NCBI GenBank assembly: GCA_047639475.1
Contig: JBLIOD010000036.1
Coordinates: forward strand, 1-28,356
Length of the DNA: 28,356 nucleotides
Origin: JAAELZ01 sp047639475
GTDB lineage: Bacteria > Pseudomonadota > Gammaproteobacteria > Arenicellales > Poriferihabitantaceae
Direction of reading: 5' to 3'
In this document: piece by piece, positions 15,610 through 25,197 of the stretch
How the letters are laid out: each line of letters begins with the position of its first letter
Numbering within the stretch: position 1 is the stretch's first letter
Notes under the pieces: model-generated
What the model was told of the DNA's origin: nothing
What the model saw: only the letters and a program-made list of their open reading frames with translations
The model's database searches: none
Translations under genes and position numbers: made by a program

Positions 15610-16305
15610 ATGATTCGCTTTAGCCATGTAAGCAAACGTTACCCCGGCGGCCATGATGCGCTGCGCAGTGTGTCTTTCCATTTAAGACCAGGCTCCATGA
15701 GCTTCCTCGCTGGACATTCTGGCGCAGGAAAGAGTACCTTGCTTAAACTGATCACCCATTCAATCAAAGCCACTCGGGGAGAAATCAATATAGATGGGCA
15801 AAACATCACGCGCATAAAGCCGCGTCATATCCCCACTCACCGAAGAAAAATCGGCAGTGTTTTCCAAGACCACAAACTGCTCTACGACCGCAGTGTTTTT
15901 GATAATGTCGCTCTGCCCTTGATAGTCGCAGGCGCAACCCATCAAGAAACCAGCAGACGAGTAAGGGCTGCTTTAGACAAAGTACAATTGTTAGACAAAG
16001 AAAAATCCATGCCGATCACCCTGTCGGGGGGACAACAGCAACGAGTCGGTATAGCCCGAGCAGTGGTTAGCTCTCCCACTATTTTACTGGCCGATGAGCC
16101 CACCGGCAACCTAGACCCCGAGTTATCTGACCAGATCATGAAGTTGTTCTACGAATTCAATCATCATGATGTCACCGTACTCATCGCCACTCACGACCAA
16201 CGCTATTTACAAGACCCCAAGACGCCCATCGTCGCCCTAAGAGATGGCCGATTAATTCTGGACGCCAATGAAGAAACCGAACCACCGCAAGATGCAGAAG
16301 CTTAA
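15610..16305 (+). CDS. ftsE: FtsE, ATPase of the FtsEX divisome complex
   Basis: FtsE is the cytoplasmic ABC ATPase that with FtsX activates septal peptidoglycan hydrolases through EnvC-type adaptors. The 231-aa product shows Walker A (AGHSGAGKSTLLKLI), Q-loop (VFQDHKLLYDRSVFDNVALP), signature (LSGGQQQRVGIARAV), Walker B (ILLADEPTGNLDPE) and the switch His (IATHDQ). The C-terminus is acidic. It overlaps ftsX by 38 bp using the longer ftsX start. Confidence 0.97.
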   Translation: MIRFSHVSKRYPGGHDALRSVSFHLRPGSMSFLAGHSGAGKSTLLKLITHSIKATRGEINIDGQNITRIKPRHIPTHRRKIGSVFQDHKLLYDRSVFDNVALPLIVAGATHQETSRRVRAALDKVQLLDKEKSMPITLSGGQQQRVGIARAVVSSPTILLADEPTGNLDPELSDQIMKLFYEFNHHDVTVLIATHDQRYLQDPKTPIVALRDGRLILDANEETEPPQDAEA

Positions 16306-17212
16306 AACTTACTTTAGCCGACACCTGCAGGTGTTCTTTTATACCCTCGGACAGTTTGCCGAGCAAAAAGTGACCACCGCATTAACGGTACTCGCCCTTG
16401 GCATTGGCCTGAGCATCCCTGCCATCTTATTCAGCGTAGCCGACAGCCTGTCTTCGTTCGGCGGACAGTGGCAGAGCCGTCCACAAATTTCGTTGTATTT
16501 ACATAAAGACGCCGAAGAGTCAAACATAGCGTCGCTGATTGAAACCTTAAGCAAAGAAGCACTGGTTGAAAGCACGCAACATATAACCGCCGAGCAAGGC
16601 CTTAACGAGTTTGTACAAAATGGGGCATTTAAAGTCACCTTAAGTTTGTTCTCAGAAAACCCCCTTCCCGACGTTGTAGTGGTCTACCCCACGGAAGAGA
16701 TAACGCTAGAACAAATACAGACACTAACCAATGCCTATCAAGAAATAGACATCATTCAGCAGGCACAGTATGACTTGGATTGGCTGAAACGGCTCATTGC
16801 CATCCAAACGGTTATTAAACGAATCGTGGCCATACTCGCGGTCATCATAGGCGTTGGCATCGTGTTACTAATAGCAAACACTATACGCTTAGAAATAACC
16901 AACCGTAAAAACGAGATAGATATTATCGACCAGCTAGGCGGCACTTCCAGTTTTATAAAACGCCCTTTCTTATATTTGGGCATGCTAGAGGGCTTTTTAG
17001 GCGGCGTCTGCGCATTAGTCATATCAGCCCTGGTGCTACTCTTGTTGGCCAAGCCAATAGCCAACCTTTCTCACCTCTATGGCATTGAACTCGGCTTAAG
17101 TAACTTAAGTTGGTTAATTGCTCTATCCCTCCTACTCACAAGCTCTGTCCTAGGGTGGGCCGCAGCGCAATTCACTGTGACCCGTGCATTAAACGAGCTC
17201 AAGCCCGTGTAA
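16268..17212 (+). CDS. ftsX: FtsX, membrane subunit of FtsEX
   Basis: FtsX is the integral-membrane partner of FtsE; its large periplasmic loop recruits the amidase activator. The 314-aa product has four membrane segments (about 40-63, about 180-205, about 235-260 and about 275-300). The periplasmic loop (about 65-175) follows the first. The motif RLEITNRKNEIDIIDQLGGT is the conserved FtsX cytoplasmic element. The chosen start has a GGA five bases upstream; ATG at 16292 would shorten the overlap with ftsE. No terminator is visible, and rpoH, the usual next gene, is absent. Confidence 0.94.
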   Translation: MKKPNHRKMQKLKTYFSRHLQVFFYTLGQFAEQKVTTALTVLALGIGLSIPAILFSVADSLSSFGGQWQSRPQISLYLHKDAEESNIASLIETLSKEALVESTQHITAEQGLNEFVQNGAFKVTLSLFSENPLPDVVVVYPTEEITLEQIQTLTNAYQEIDIIQQAQYDLDWLKRLIAIQTVIKRIVAILAVIIGVGIVLLIANTIRLEITNRKNEIDIIDQLGGTSSFIKRPFLYLGMLEGFLGGVCALVISALVLLLLAKPIANLSHLYGIELGLSNLSWLIALSLLLTSSVLGWAAAQFTVTRALNELKPV

Positions 17213-17227
17213 CTGCAATGTTTATAC

Positions 17228-17935
17228 TCACCAAGTTTTCTTAAACGTAATTAAAACTGTTTTATCTTCATATAGAACTGCGGTTAATCCTGATACCGAC
17301 AGACCTATCGAACTACTATCTGCACCAAAATTATTTTCAAAATCATAGGAGATAAACGCACCAACTCCAGTATCGCCATTTTGAAAGTTCTTCGAGTAAC
17401 TTACACTGGCCGTCACATCATCAACTGTCACACCAGAGTCTCTAGAAGCCTATCCCAAGTCCAATCCGATATAGGACGTGGCACTTGGTTGAATACCAAA
17501 CGAACTCGATATCGACACCTGCTCTGAACTGCCAGCGGTGTCTTTGTATGTGAGTCCCCAACTTGTAAAGCCGCTAGCGCGCCCAGTAAACCTATTGTAA
17601 CGCACTAAATACTGATCTAACTTTCCATTACTGGTATCAATCTCTATATACCTTGCAGTGTAAGAGTTCAAGCCACTTGAAACAGACCCCGATACTCCTG
17701 ATATTTCAGCACCGTCTGATTTTATGAATAAAGAGGCGATTGATTATTTGTTTTTTGTTGCCGCTTTAGCCGTATCTTGTAATATCTTGGCTGCTCGGTC
17801 TGCATTTTGCAACTCTGCTATGGGCGTATTAATAACATCTAGATTCTGGGTTGAAAACTGCGCGGAAGCTTGAAATAAAAAAGTAAATAGCAAAGGAACC
17901 AAGCCAAGTTTAAATGTTGATAACGATAAGTACAT
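17228..17935 (-). pseudogene. Secreted outer-membrane-protein-like gene with two in-frame stops
   Basis: One reading frame runs from the ATG at 17935 to TGA at 17228 (236 codons) but is cut by TAA at 17744-17746 (codon 64) and TAG at 17450-17452 (codon 162), with no frameshift. The N-terminus is a signal peptide (MYLSLSTFKLGLVPLLFTFLF, then ASA-Q). The rest alternates polar and hydrophobic residues as in beta strands (ARYIEIDTSNGKLDQYLVRY, GFTSWGLTYKDTAGSSEQVS, SYDFENNFGADSSSIGLSVS) and ends FKKTW with a terminal aromatic. That suggests a small outer-membrane beta-barrel or surface protein. I recognise no family. A GAGG lies just before the ATG. It converges with ftsX and occupies the place where rpoH is expected. 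Two separate small genes are a less likely reading. Confidence 0.65.
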
Positions 17936-18172
17936 TAACCTCGATGAAGAAGTGGTTGTAATAGGTGGTGTTTGGGATTTACCAATGTTTGGTGGTGAAA
18001 TATACTTAAAAAAAGCCCTATTGCAGTGGTAATTCCCACCTTGTATCGATTGGATCTTGATCAACCGATACTACAATTCAAATTCGAATTCAAAACTTAA
18101 GCCTAATTCATTCAGGCCACGTAGCTTTTCTCAAAACTTTTAGTCCCTCCACGTTACAAAAGGAAATATACT

Positions 18173-20881
18173 TTGGCGATGCGTGACGCTAATTTTACTA
18201 CCCACCTACCGAATCCAATCACTGTCACATCTACGAATAGACTGGCACACGAATATAGGCAACTCTTAGATGTCAAAAATTTAAAAAACGGTGATCTAAC
18301 ATGGAAAAGTGATGAAGTTTTAACTATCTCAAGCTGGATTAACAAAGCTTGGAACGATTCTAAAACTTGGTCAACGATTCTCAACGACATCCATCTACAG
18401 AAAATAGCTGAGAAAGCCTTTACAGGCTTAAACCGAAAAGATGAGAAAACATTTTCTGGCGGTACGCTTTGGGACGCTAAGCACACCTCTAAACTACTAT
18501 TGGATGCGTGGACAGTTTGCCTGGAGTGGCGAATTGAATTTTCTCAGAGCTCAAGGTTTTATAGCGTTGACCACACATTATTTGTTGCCTGGGCAACTAA
18601 GTTCAATGAAGAGCTTAAGCGGAATAACTGGGGTAGCCTGAATCAACTCCCCACTGTAATCGGCAGTGAAGGCTTTGGGAATGTTTCTGATACACAGCTA
18701 ACCTTTTTAGGCTTTGATTATTTTCTCCCTATTCATACTCAGCTGTTTAGTCAGCTTGAAGCTTTCGGCTGCGCCATCGAAATAACCGAACAAAGTTTTC
18801 GTTATGAACAAGAGCCCACATTTCGACATAGTTTCAATAACGCCCAGGAAGAATGGAATCATATTGCGGCATGGGCACTAGAACGCGTCCAACACTCCCA
18901 TGATATCCGCGTTGCGTTAATTTGCCCTGACACTCAGGCCATCAAGGACGTTGCTATCGAAGCGTTTGAAGACCAACTGAGTATCAAAGACACTTTAGCC
19001 AGTGAACTAAATCTCAGCGCTGAAAAACCTTATCACCTCTCTTTGGGTGTGCCTCTTTCCGCTACGTCCATTGGAAAGTCCGCGCTAATGCATTTGAGTT
19101 TGCTATCTCGATTTGAGTTTCAAAGCTTGAGTGATTGGTTGTTATCACCGTTGCTTGGCATCGGTTCTGATGTTGAAGCCCGCGCTGCTTTGGCGGTTTC
19201 ACTGAGAAATCGACTTCCTTATGAGTTGGATCTTTTCACTTTGGTGCATTCACTAAACACTAAAAATGAAAGAGAGACAGAGCTTCAGTCCACCCTTAAC
19301 GATCTACTAGCACTTAAAAAGCAAAGCACTGGAACGCAAAGCTATCGACAATGGGCGGTGTTTTTTCGAGACGTTCTACAATTATTAGCGTGGCCTAAAG
19401 TGGGCTTGAACAGTCACGAGCATCAAGCGTTTGAGTCTTGGAATGGGTGTGTGGAACAGTTTGCTGCATTAGATGTGGTGAGTTCACCTATTTATCTTTC
19501 GGAGGCGCTTTCAACGATAAAGCAGCTTTGCGATCAAACCATCTACCAAGACCAGGCAAACCCCAATGTGCAAGTTCATATTATGGGCGTACTTGAAGCT
19601 GCTGAACTGTCTTTTGATGCGGTTTGGCTCGCAGGGTTTCATGAAAACGCGTGGCCACCAAAGCCGCAGGTCAATCCCTTTATTCCATTAAGCATACAAA
19701 AGGAAAAAGGCATTCCTGATGCGGCGCCCGAAATATTCCTACAAAATGCCAAAGACAAGATCAAGCAACTGCTGGCCATGGCGCCAGAAGTGGTTGTGAG
19801 CCATGCTACGAATATAGAAGACATAACAGTAGGAGCTAGCCCTTTGGTATCTCACATTGAACTAAGCGAATCGACTATTGTGCCTTTTGATGTTTATTCG
19901 GCTATAGGTGATTCACATGGAAATCTAGAAACACTTCAAGATGCTGTGGGCATCCCATTTGAAGCAGAGCAAGCCAAGGGCGGTGCAGGTTTAATTGCTT
20001 CCCAATCCGCCTGCCCATTTCAGGCTTATGCAAAGTACCGTTTGATGGCAGACCAAGAACCTGATCCTGAACCGGGCACCGATCACCGAACGCACGGCAC
20101 CTTGGTGCACGAAATATTACACCGTTTTTGGGAGCAGGTTAAAACCCAACGTAACTTACTGACATTGATAGATGCTGATCAGTTAGGTGAAAAACTGGAA
20201 CCCTTTATCGCATCGGTTATTGCCAAACGAAACAGAACGAGTGGTCTAGAGCAGCAATTTGATAGCGCTCAAATCAGTCGCGTTAAAGCGTTGTTGCTCG
20301 AGTGGCTAGCGTTAGAAGCCAGTCGTCCAGCATTCACTGTAAGCCTTCACGAGCAACTCATTGAATACTCTTTGGCAGGCTTAGGCTTGCGCTTTATCGT
20401 AGACCGGGTTGACGAGCTTGAAGGTCGCGTTGGCAACGCGGTCATCGACTACAAAACAGGTGGTAACAATACCGAAAAGGATTGGTGCGGCGAAAGACCC
20501 AGTAGTCCGCAACTGCCACTTTATGCGCTAGCTGTTTCAGAACAAATGGGGGAAGTAGAAGCGCTGGCGTACGGGCAAATCAATGCCAAGAATACCGCCT
20601 TAATCGGCCTCGCCGTTGAGACCGATTTACTGCCTGACATGAAACCGCCCGAGCTCCACGGCAAAGGTAGCAACGTATTCAAAGACTTGCAGGAGTGGGA
20701 CGAAATGTTGCCCTTATGGAAACATCGCCTTGAAAAACTGGCGGTCGAATTTCGTGAGGGTAATGCTTTGGTAAACCCCACAGACAAGAATATAGACTGC
20801 GCACATTGCGAGTTCACTCCATTTTGTAGAATCAAAGAGTTAAGCGCGGTTGCTGTGGAGGATGAAAGTGCCCCTGCCTAA
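18173..20881 (+). CDS. AddB-like PD-(D/E)XK nuclease, Fe-S cluster type
   Basis: The 902-aa product resembles the family annotated as probable DNA repair protein/AddB-like. The N-terminus (ITVTSTNRLAHEYRQLLD) is where AddB has a Walker A, but no GxGKT is present, so this subunit probably does not hydrolyse ATP. The C-terminal nuclease has His646 (GTLVHEILHRFW), an ID-R motif (FIVDRVDELEGR), Asp759-x-Lys761 (AVIDYKTGG) and QLPLYALAV. Four cysteines (614, 876, 879, 885) match the AddB 4Fe-4S staple. I used TTG at 18173, six to seven bases after an AAAGGAA Shine-Dalgarno; ATG at 18179 is the alternative. It overlaps the helicase gene, and the two probably form one complex that resects or processes DNA ends. 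Confidence 0.85.
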   Translation: MAMRDANFTTHLPNPITVTSTNRLAHEYRQLLDVKNLKNGDLTWKSDEVLTISSWINKAWNDSKTWSTILNDIHLQKIAEKAFTGLNRKDEKTFSGGTLWDAKHTSKLLLDAWTVCLEWRIEFSQSSRFYSVDHTLFVAWATKFNEELKRNNWGSLNQLPTVIGSEGFGNVSDTQLTFLGFDYFLPIHTQLFSQLEAFGCAIEITEQSFRYEQEPTFRHSFNNAQEEWNHIAAWALERVQHSHDIRVALICPDTQAIKDVAIEAFEDQLSIKDTLASELNLSAEKPYHLSLGVPLSATSIGKSALMHLSLLSRFEFQSLSDWLLSPLLGIGSDVEARAALAVSLRNRLPYELDLFTLVHSLNTKNERETELQSTLNDLLALKKQSTGTQSYRQWAVFFRDVLQLLAWPKVGLNSHEHQAFESWNGCVEQFAALDVVSSPIYLSEALSTIKQLCDQTIYQDQANPNVQVHIMGVLEAAELSFDAVWLAGFHENAWPPKPQVNPFIPLSIQKEKGIPDAAPEIFLQNAKDKIKQLLAMAPEVVVSHATNIEDITVGASPLVSHIELSESTIVPFDVYSAIGDSHGNLETLQDAVGIPFEAEQAKGGAGLIASQSACPFQAYAKYRLMADQEPDPEPGTDHRTHGTLVHEILHRFWEQVKTQRNLLTLIDADQLGEKLEPFIASVIAKRNRTSGLEQQFDSAQISRVKALLLEWLALEASRPAFTVSLHEQLIEYSLAGLGLRFIVDRVDELEGRVGNAVIDYKTGGNNTEKDWCGERPSSPQLPLYALAVSEQMGEVEALAYGQINAKNTALIGLAVETDLLPDMKPPELHGKGSNVFKDLQEWDEMLPLWKHRLEKLAVEFREGNALVNPTDKNIDCAHCEFTPFCRIKELSAVAVEDESAPA

Positions 20882-23800
20882 CGATCACGCGCAGCGCCAA
20901 CGTGCATTAGACCCTAGCACGTCATTTATTGTGCAGGCACCGGCTGGGTCAGGCAAAACAGGTTTGCTGGTACGTCGTTTATTGACCTTACTTGCCCAAG
21001 TACAACAGCCTGAAGAAATACTGGCTATCACCTTTACGCGAAAGGCCACGCAAGAAATGCGCGAGCGGGTCATTGGTAGTTTGGCCAAGGCCGCGAATGG
21101 CGAAGCCTTTGAAGAGCATGAACAAGATTTGCATTCGCTCGCGGCCGCAGCACTAGAAAGAGACAAAGAGTTAGGTTGGAACCTAGTGGAGAATGCCAAT
21201 CGGTTGCGAATCATGACCATCGATTCTTTGTGCGCCGATTTAGTGCGGCGCATGCCGTGGTCAGCACGCTTTGGTGCCATGCCACAAATTGAGCAAAACC
21301 CAGAGGCACTTTATCTAGAAGCGGCGCTGAACTGTATTAAACAGTTAGAGAACAAGAACACGGATAATGGTGCGGCGGTAACCACCTTATTAGTAGAACT
21401 AGAAGGGAATTTAACCACCCTGCAGGCTAGGCTGGCCAATATGCTCTACAACAGGGACAGATGGCTACCGCTGATTTTGGGCAAAGGCGGGGCTGATGCT
21501 TTACTTGAGGCGATAGCCGCGTCATGGCAGCAGCTGATTGAGAGTGAATTGGCTTCTATGGATGGCTGCTTAAGCCAGTCAACTCAACAGTCATTGATAG
21601 CGCTGGCGGCATATTGCGCTGCAAACATACCTGAAGATCACCGTGGCTCTGCTTTTGGGCAAACTATTCTTACCTATGCCAGCATTAGTGTCGACACCGA
21701 CGCAAGCAGTAAACAAAAGATCTCGGCGAAGTGGCTAGCCATTCGCTCATTACTCATTACCGGAACGGCGCTACGTAAGCCCAAAGGCCTCAATGTACGT
21801 ATGGGTTTGGGGCCTGCCTCCAAAGACAAAGAGAAGCAACAGCTGATTGATATCATCAACACTTTAGAAGGTGATGAGCACGTCATCAATCAGCTAGTTG
21901 AGATTGCATCACTGCCTGATGCTGGCTTTGATCACACCCAAGAAAACTTACTCAAAGCCATCGCCGCCCTTTTACCGACTTTGGCCTCTGAACTTTATTT
22001 ACTGATGAGTGAACGCGGCGTGGCCGACTACCCGCAAATCACCACACAGGCCATCGACGCCTTGGGTAACTTGCAGCAACCCTCAGATTTAGCATTAACC
22101 TTAGACGCCAAACTGGAACACATCTTAATGGATGAGTTTCAAGACACTTCCCCGCATCAATTAAGGTTACTTGAACGCTTGTGCGCAGGTTGGCAACCCG
22201 ATGATGGGCGCAGTCTGTTTTTAGTGGGCGATCCCATGCAATCTATTTATCGATTTCGTGATGCTGACGTTCGGGGCTTTTTAGATGTGCGAGACCACGG
22301 CATTAATGATATTCGCCCTACTGACTTACGGCTAGATACCAATTTTCGGTCCGCAGGGCCTTTGGTTCAGTGGGTAAACCAAACCTTGCCCGACGTTCTG
22401 AGCGAACAAGACCAGCCCGAATTGGGCGCCGTGAAATTTAGCCCGTCAACGGCTTTCAAACAAACTGAAGCAGGGCAAGCTCGTTGCCAGCTAGTGGTTT
22501 CTAGCAATGCAGCAGATGAAGGAAAAGTCGTTGCCGAGCAAGTTCAGGCATTGGCCCAGCAAGTTAACCCAGACCATGAAATAGCGGTACTCGCTCGCAC
22601 TCGCAATCACCTTAAGAGTGTTGCACAAGCTTTGAGGCAATCAGGCACTGAGTTTGAATCAATCGAAATTGAGCTATTGGGCGACCAATCTTGCGTTCAA
22701 GACTTAATGGCGATCACGCGACTATTCGTGCACCCGCTAGATACGGTGGCGTGGCTAAGCATTTTGCGCGCGCCATGGTGTGGTTTGACACTAAACGATA
22801 TCACCATATTAAGAGCCCATAATCGCAGTAAAATATCGCTTTGGGATAACGACGCCGTATTGCTTGATTTAAGCCCAGATGGCGCAGCGCGCTATCAGCG
22901 TCTAGCCAGTGTGGTTATGCCAAGACTGGCCAGTTACCACGGTGACATTACTAATCGCATCCGACAAACCTGGTTAGCCTTAAGCGGCCCAGCCTGCGTT
23001 TCAAAACATGAGTTAGATTATTGTGACGCTTACTTTAAACTGCTTAGAGAGTTGGTTAAACAAGGCGCCTCGATAACGGCCAAAACTTTAGACAAAGCGG
23101 TTAATCAGACTCGGGTATCGTCTCCCGCTGCGCAAATAAAACTGTTAACGCTACATAAAGCAAAAGGGCTTGAATTCGACACTGTGTTTTTAGTTGGCTT
23201 ATGCGGTAAACAGAAAACCAACGAACAAACGCCAAAGCTTCTAGAGTGGGATGCCAGCTCTTATACTCAAGCCGCACTGATTGCACCAGCAAACTACCCC
23301 GGCAAGGAAGATAAAAAGCATACAGATTGGATTAAACACCGAGACAAGCAACGTGAAGGCTTGGAATCGGGTCGTTTACTCTATGTGGGTGTCACTAGAG
23401 CGAAATCCGCGTTGATCCTTTTTGGGCATTTAAAAAAGGACACAGCGAAACCCGAATCTAGCAGTTTAATGCATTTGCTGTGGGACCAGTTGGGCAGCGA
23501 ATTTCAGCAAAATATGATTCAAATAGCGCCGACAGATAACGACAATGAGTTTGATACACGCCCCCAAAACTTTATCCGGCGCCTTGGTCTTAATCTGCCC
23601 TCGCTAGATTTGCCACAGCCGCTGAGGGTACAGTCTCACCAGACAAACGCGTCAACGCCACTGGAATATGAATGGGCGCAAGATCAAGCGCGCATGGTTG
23701 GTATTGTGGTACACAAAGTGATGCAAATACGTGGCCGAGAAAACCTAGCTGACTGGAATATTTCTGGCTTAGAACATTATATAAAGCGTCAACTGACCCA

Positions 23801-24206
23801 GCTGGGTTTGGTCGACCAGGACAACCTAGAAGCAGCGGGCTTAGTGACGCAGTATGTAGAGAACACGCAACAAGATGCCAAGGCAAGTTGGATATTCAAT
23901 ACAGATCATCAAGAAATTGAGATTGAGTGGGCTTTAAGCGGCCTTATACGAGGGCAAGTTCAACATCGCATCATAGACCGCAGTTTTGTTGACGAAAGCG
24001 GAACTCGCTGGGTGGTCGATTTCAAAACCAGCCCCCACAAAGGGCTTGATGTGGAACACTTCTTAGATGAGCAACAAAAGCGCTACGCCGAACAGTTAAA
24101 TGACTATGGTATATTAGTTCATGGCTTAGAAACAGACGCGCCCATCAAATTAGGATTGTATTTTCCTGCGCTAAAAGCTTGGCGCGAATGGGTTTTCGTG
24201 GCCTAG
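20868..24206 (+). CDS. AddA-like UvrD-family helicase-nuclease
   Basis: The 1112-aa product is a superfamily 1A helicase fused to a RecB-type nuclease. Helicase motifs in order: Walker A APAGSGKT (24-31), Ia ITFTRKATQEMRERV, II DEFQDTSPHQL (about 422), III VGDPMQSIYRFRD, IV LDTNFRS, V TLHKAKGLEFDTVFL, and VI LLYVGVTRAK (about 839). The C-terminal nuclease has GIVVHKVMQ, IIDRSFVDESG, VVDFKTS (Asp1051, Lys1053) and QKRYAEQLNDYG, so it looks catalytically complete. The frame is open from 20850, but GTG at 20868 has GGAGG six bases upstream and removes non-homologous residues; it overlaps the AddB-like stop by 14 bp. Likely role: unwinding and degrading double-strand-break ends with its partner. 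Confidence 0.9.
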   Translation: MPLPNDHAQRQRALDPSTSFIVQAPAGSGKTGLLVRRLLTLLAQVQQPEEILAITFTRKATQEMRERVIGSLAKAANGEAFEEHEQDLHSLAAAALERDKELGWNLVENANRLRIMTIDSLCADLVRRMPWSARFGAMPQIEQNPEALYLEAALNCIKQLENKNTDNGAAVTTLLVELEGNLTTLQARLANMLYNRDRWLPLILGKGGADALLEAIAASWQQLIESELASMDGCLSQSTQQSLIALAAYCAANIPEDHRGSAFGQTILTYASISVDTDASSKQKISAKWLAIRSLLITGTALRKPKGLNVRMGLGPASKDKEKQQLIDIINTLEGDEHVINQLVEIASLPDAGFDHTQENLLKAIAALLPTLASELYLLMSERGVADYPQITTQAIDALGNLQQPSDLALTLDAKLEHILMDEFQDTSPHQLRLLERLCAGWQPDDGRSLFLVGDPMQSIYRFRDADVRGFLDVRDHGINDIRPTDLRLDTNFRSAGPLVQWVNQTLPDVLSEQDQPELGAVKFSPSTAFKQTEAGQARCQLVVSSNAADEGKVVAEQVQALAQQVNPDHEIAVLARTRNHLKSVAQALRQSGTEFESIEIELLGDQSCVQDLMAITRLFVHPLDTVAWLSILRAPWCGLTLNDITILRAHNRSKISLWDNDAVLLDLSPDGAARYQRLASVVMPRLASYHGDITNRIRQTWLALSGPACVSKHELDYCDAYFKLLRELVKQGASITAKTLDKAVNQTRVSSPAAQIKLLTLHKAKGLEFDTVFLVGLCGKQKTNEQTPKLLEWDASSYTQAALIAPANYPGKEDKKHTDWIKHRDKQREGLESGRLLYVGVTRAKSALILFGHLKKDTAKPESSSLMHLLWDQLGSEFQQNMIQIAPTDNDNEFDTRPQNFIRRLGLNLPSLDLPQPLRVQSHQTNASTPLEYEWAQDQARMVGIVVHKVMQIRGRENLADWNISGLEHYIKRQLTQLGLVDQDNLEAAGLVTQYVENTQQDAKASWIFNTDHQEIEIEWALSGLIRGQVQHRIIDRSFVDESGTRWVVDFKTSPHKGLDVEHFLDEQQKRYAEQLNDYGILVHGLETDAPIKLGLYFPALKAWREWVFVA

Positions 24207-24263
24207 CAACCCAACCGTGCGGTCCGTGCCCTGATAAATCTAATTGCTAAACCTTATTACTTG

Positions 24264-25088
24264 CTATTGGTTATTCTGCTTTTTAAGCAAGATTTCTATT
24301 CGCTCTAGCCGCTGTTCAATCTTCTCGCTGTGCTCAACAATGGCCTGACGCTCTGCTGAGGCACCCTCTCCTGCTTCTTCGTCAATTCGTTTGTGTTCTT
24401 GCTGAAGGGTGTCGAGAACCACACCAATCATCATGTTCAAAAACACGAAGGCTACAATGAAAATAAAACTCAAATAGAACATCCAACTTAATGGATAGAC
24501 TTCCATGGTTTCATACATCACGTCAGTCCAATCTTCAAACGTGGCCACACGGAACAAAGTGAGCAGCGATATAGATATATTGCCCCATAGAACGGGATTT
24601 ATGTGATCAAAAAATAAGGCACCTATCGCAGCGTAAATGTACAGGATGATAAACATCAAAAGCGCCACATAACCAATTCTTGGCAGCGCTAGCACAAAGG
24701 CGTTCATTAACAGCTTTAGCTCCGGAATCATCGAAACCAAGCGCAATACTCTGAACACTCTCAGCAAGCGGCCAATTAATACGGTCTCGCTCCCTTGCAA
24801 GGGCACTAAGCTGGCAATAACAATCACCAAATCGAAAATGTTCCAGCCGCTTTTTAAGAAAGTTTTGATAGAGCCTGCAGCGATAATTCGAACAATAATC
24901 TCGATCAGGAAAAAGACCGTGACAAAAATATCTAAATAACCAATTAGGCTAACTGACCAACTCGGCAAGCTATAAGTGTTAACCCCGATCATTAAGGCGG
25001 ACACCAGGATGATCGTAATTACAAAGAATTCAAAAAATTTATTGTCACGTAGCCGAATAAAGCCCGACTGCCAAGTTTGTAACGACAT
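24264..25088 (-). CDS. One-domain voltage-gated cation channel, acidic filter
   Basis: The 274-aa product has the six-helix layout of prokaryotic NaChBac/NavAb channels. S1 to S3 span about 18-95; S4 (about 104-120, GRLLRVFRVLRLV) has arginines at 107, 110, 113 and 116 every third residue. S5 is about 137-160, the pore loop about 170-190, and S6 about 200-228 (FIVAFVFLNMMIGVVLDTL). The C-terminal helix (about 250-272) is a predicted coiled coil for tetramer assembly. The selectivity filter reads TFEDWTD (183-189) instead of TLESW with a neutral end, adding acidic residues at the positions used in the engineered calcium-selective CavAb. It converges with the helicase gene and is divided from it by 57 bp with no clear terminator. 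Confidence 0.92.
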   Translation of the reverse strand: MSLQTWQSGFIRLRDNKFFEFFVITIILVSALMIGVNTYSLPSWSVSLIGYLDIFVTVFFLIEIIVRIIAAGSIKTFLKSGWNIFDLVIVIASLVPLQGSETVLIGRLLRVFRVLRLVSMIPELKLLMNAFVLALPRIGYVALLMFIILYIYAAIGALFFDHINPVLWGNISISLLTLFRVATFEDWTDVMYETMEVYPLSWMFYLSFIFIVAFVFLNMMIGVVLDTLQQEHKRIDEEAGEGASAERQAIVEHSEKIEQRLERIEILLKKQNNQ

Positions 25089-25197
25089 AGTGTTTAAGCG
25101 TAGAAGTGACGCGAGGTTATAGATAGATTTGTAGCCTAATTTGAGGCCATGTGTTCAAAATACAACACGAACTAGATGCTAGAGCGCAAGCTAAAGT

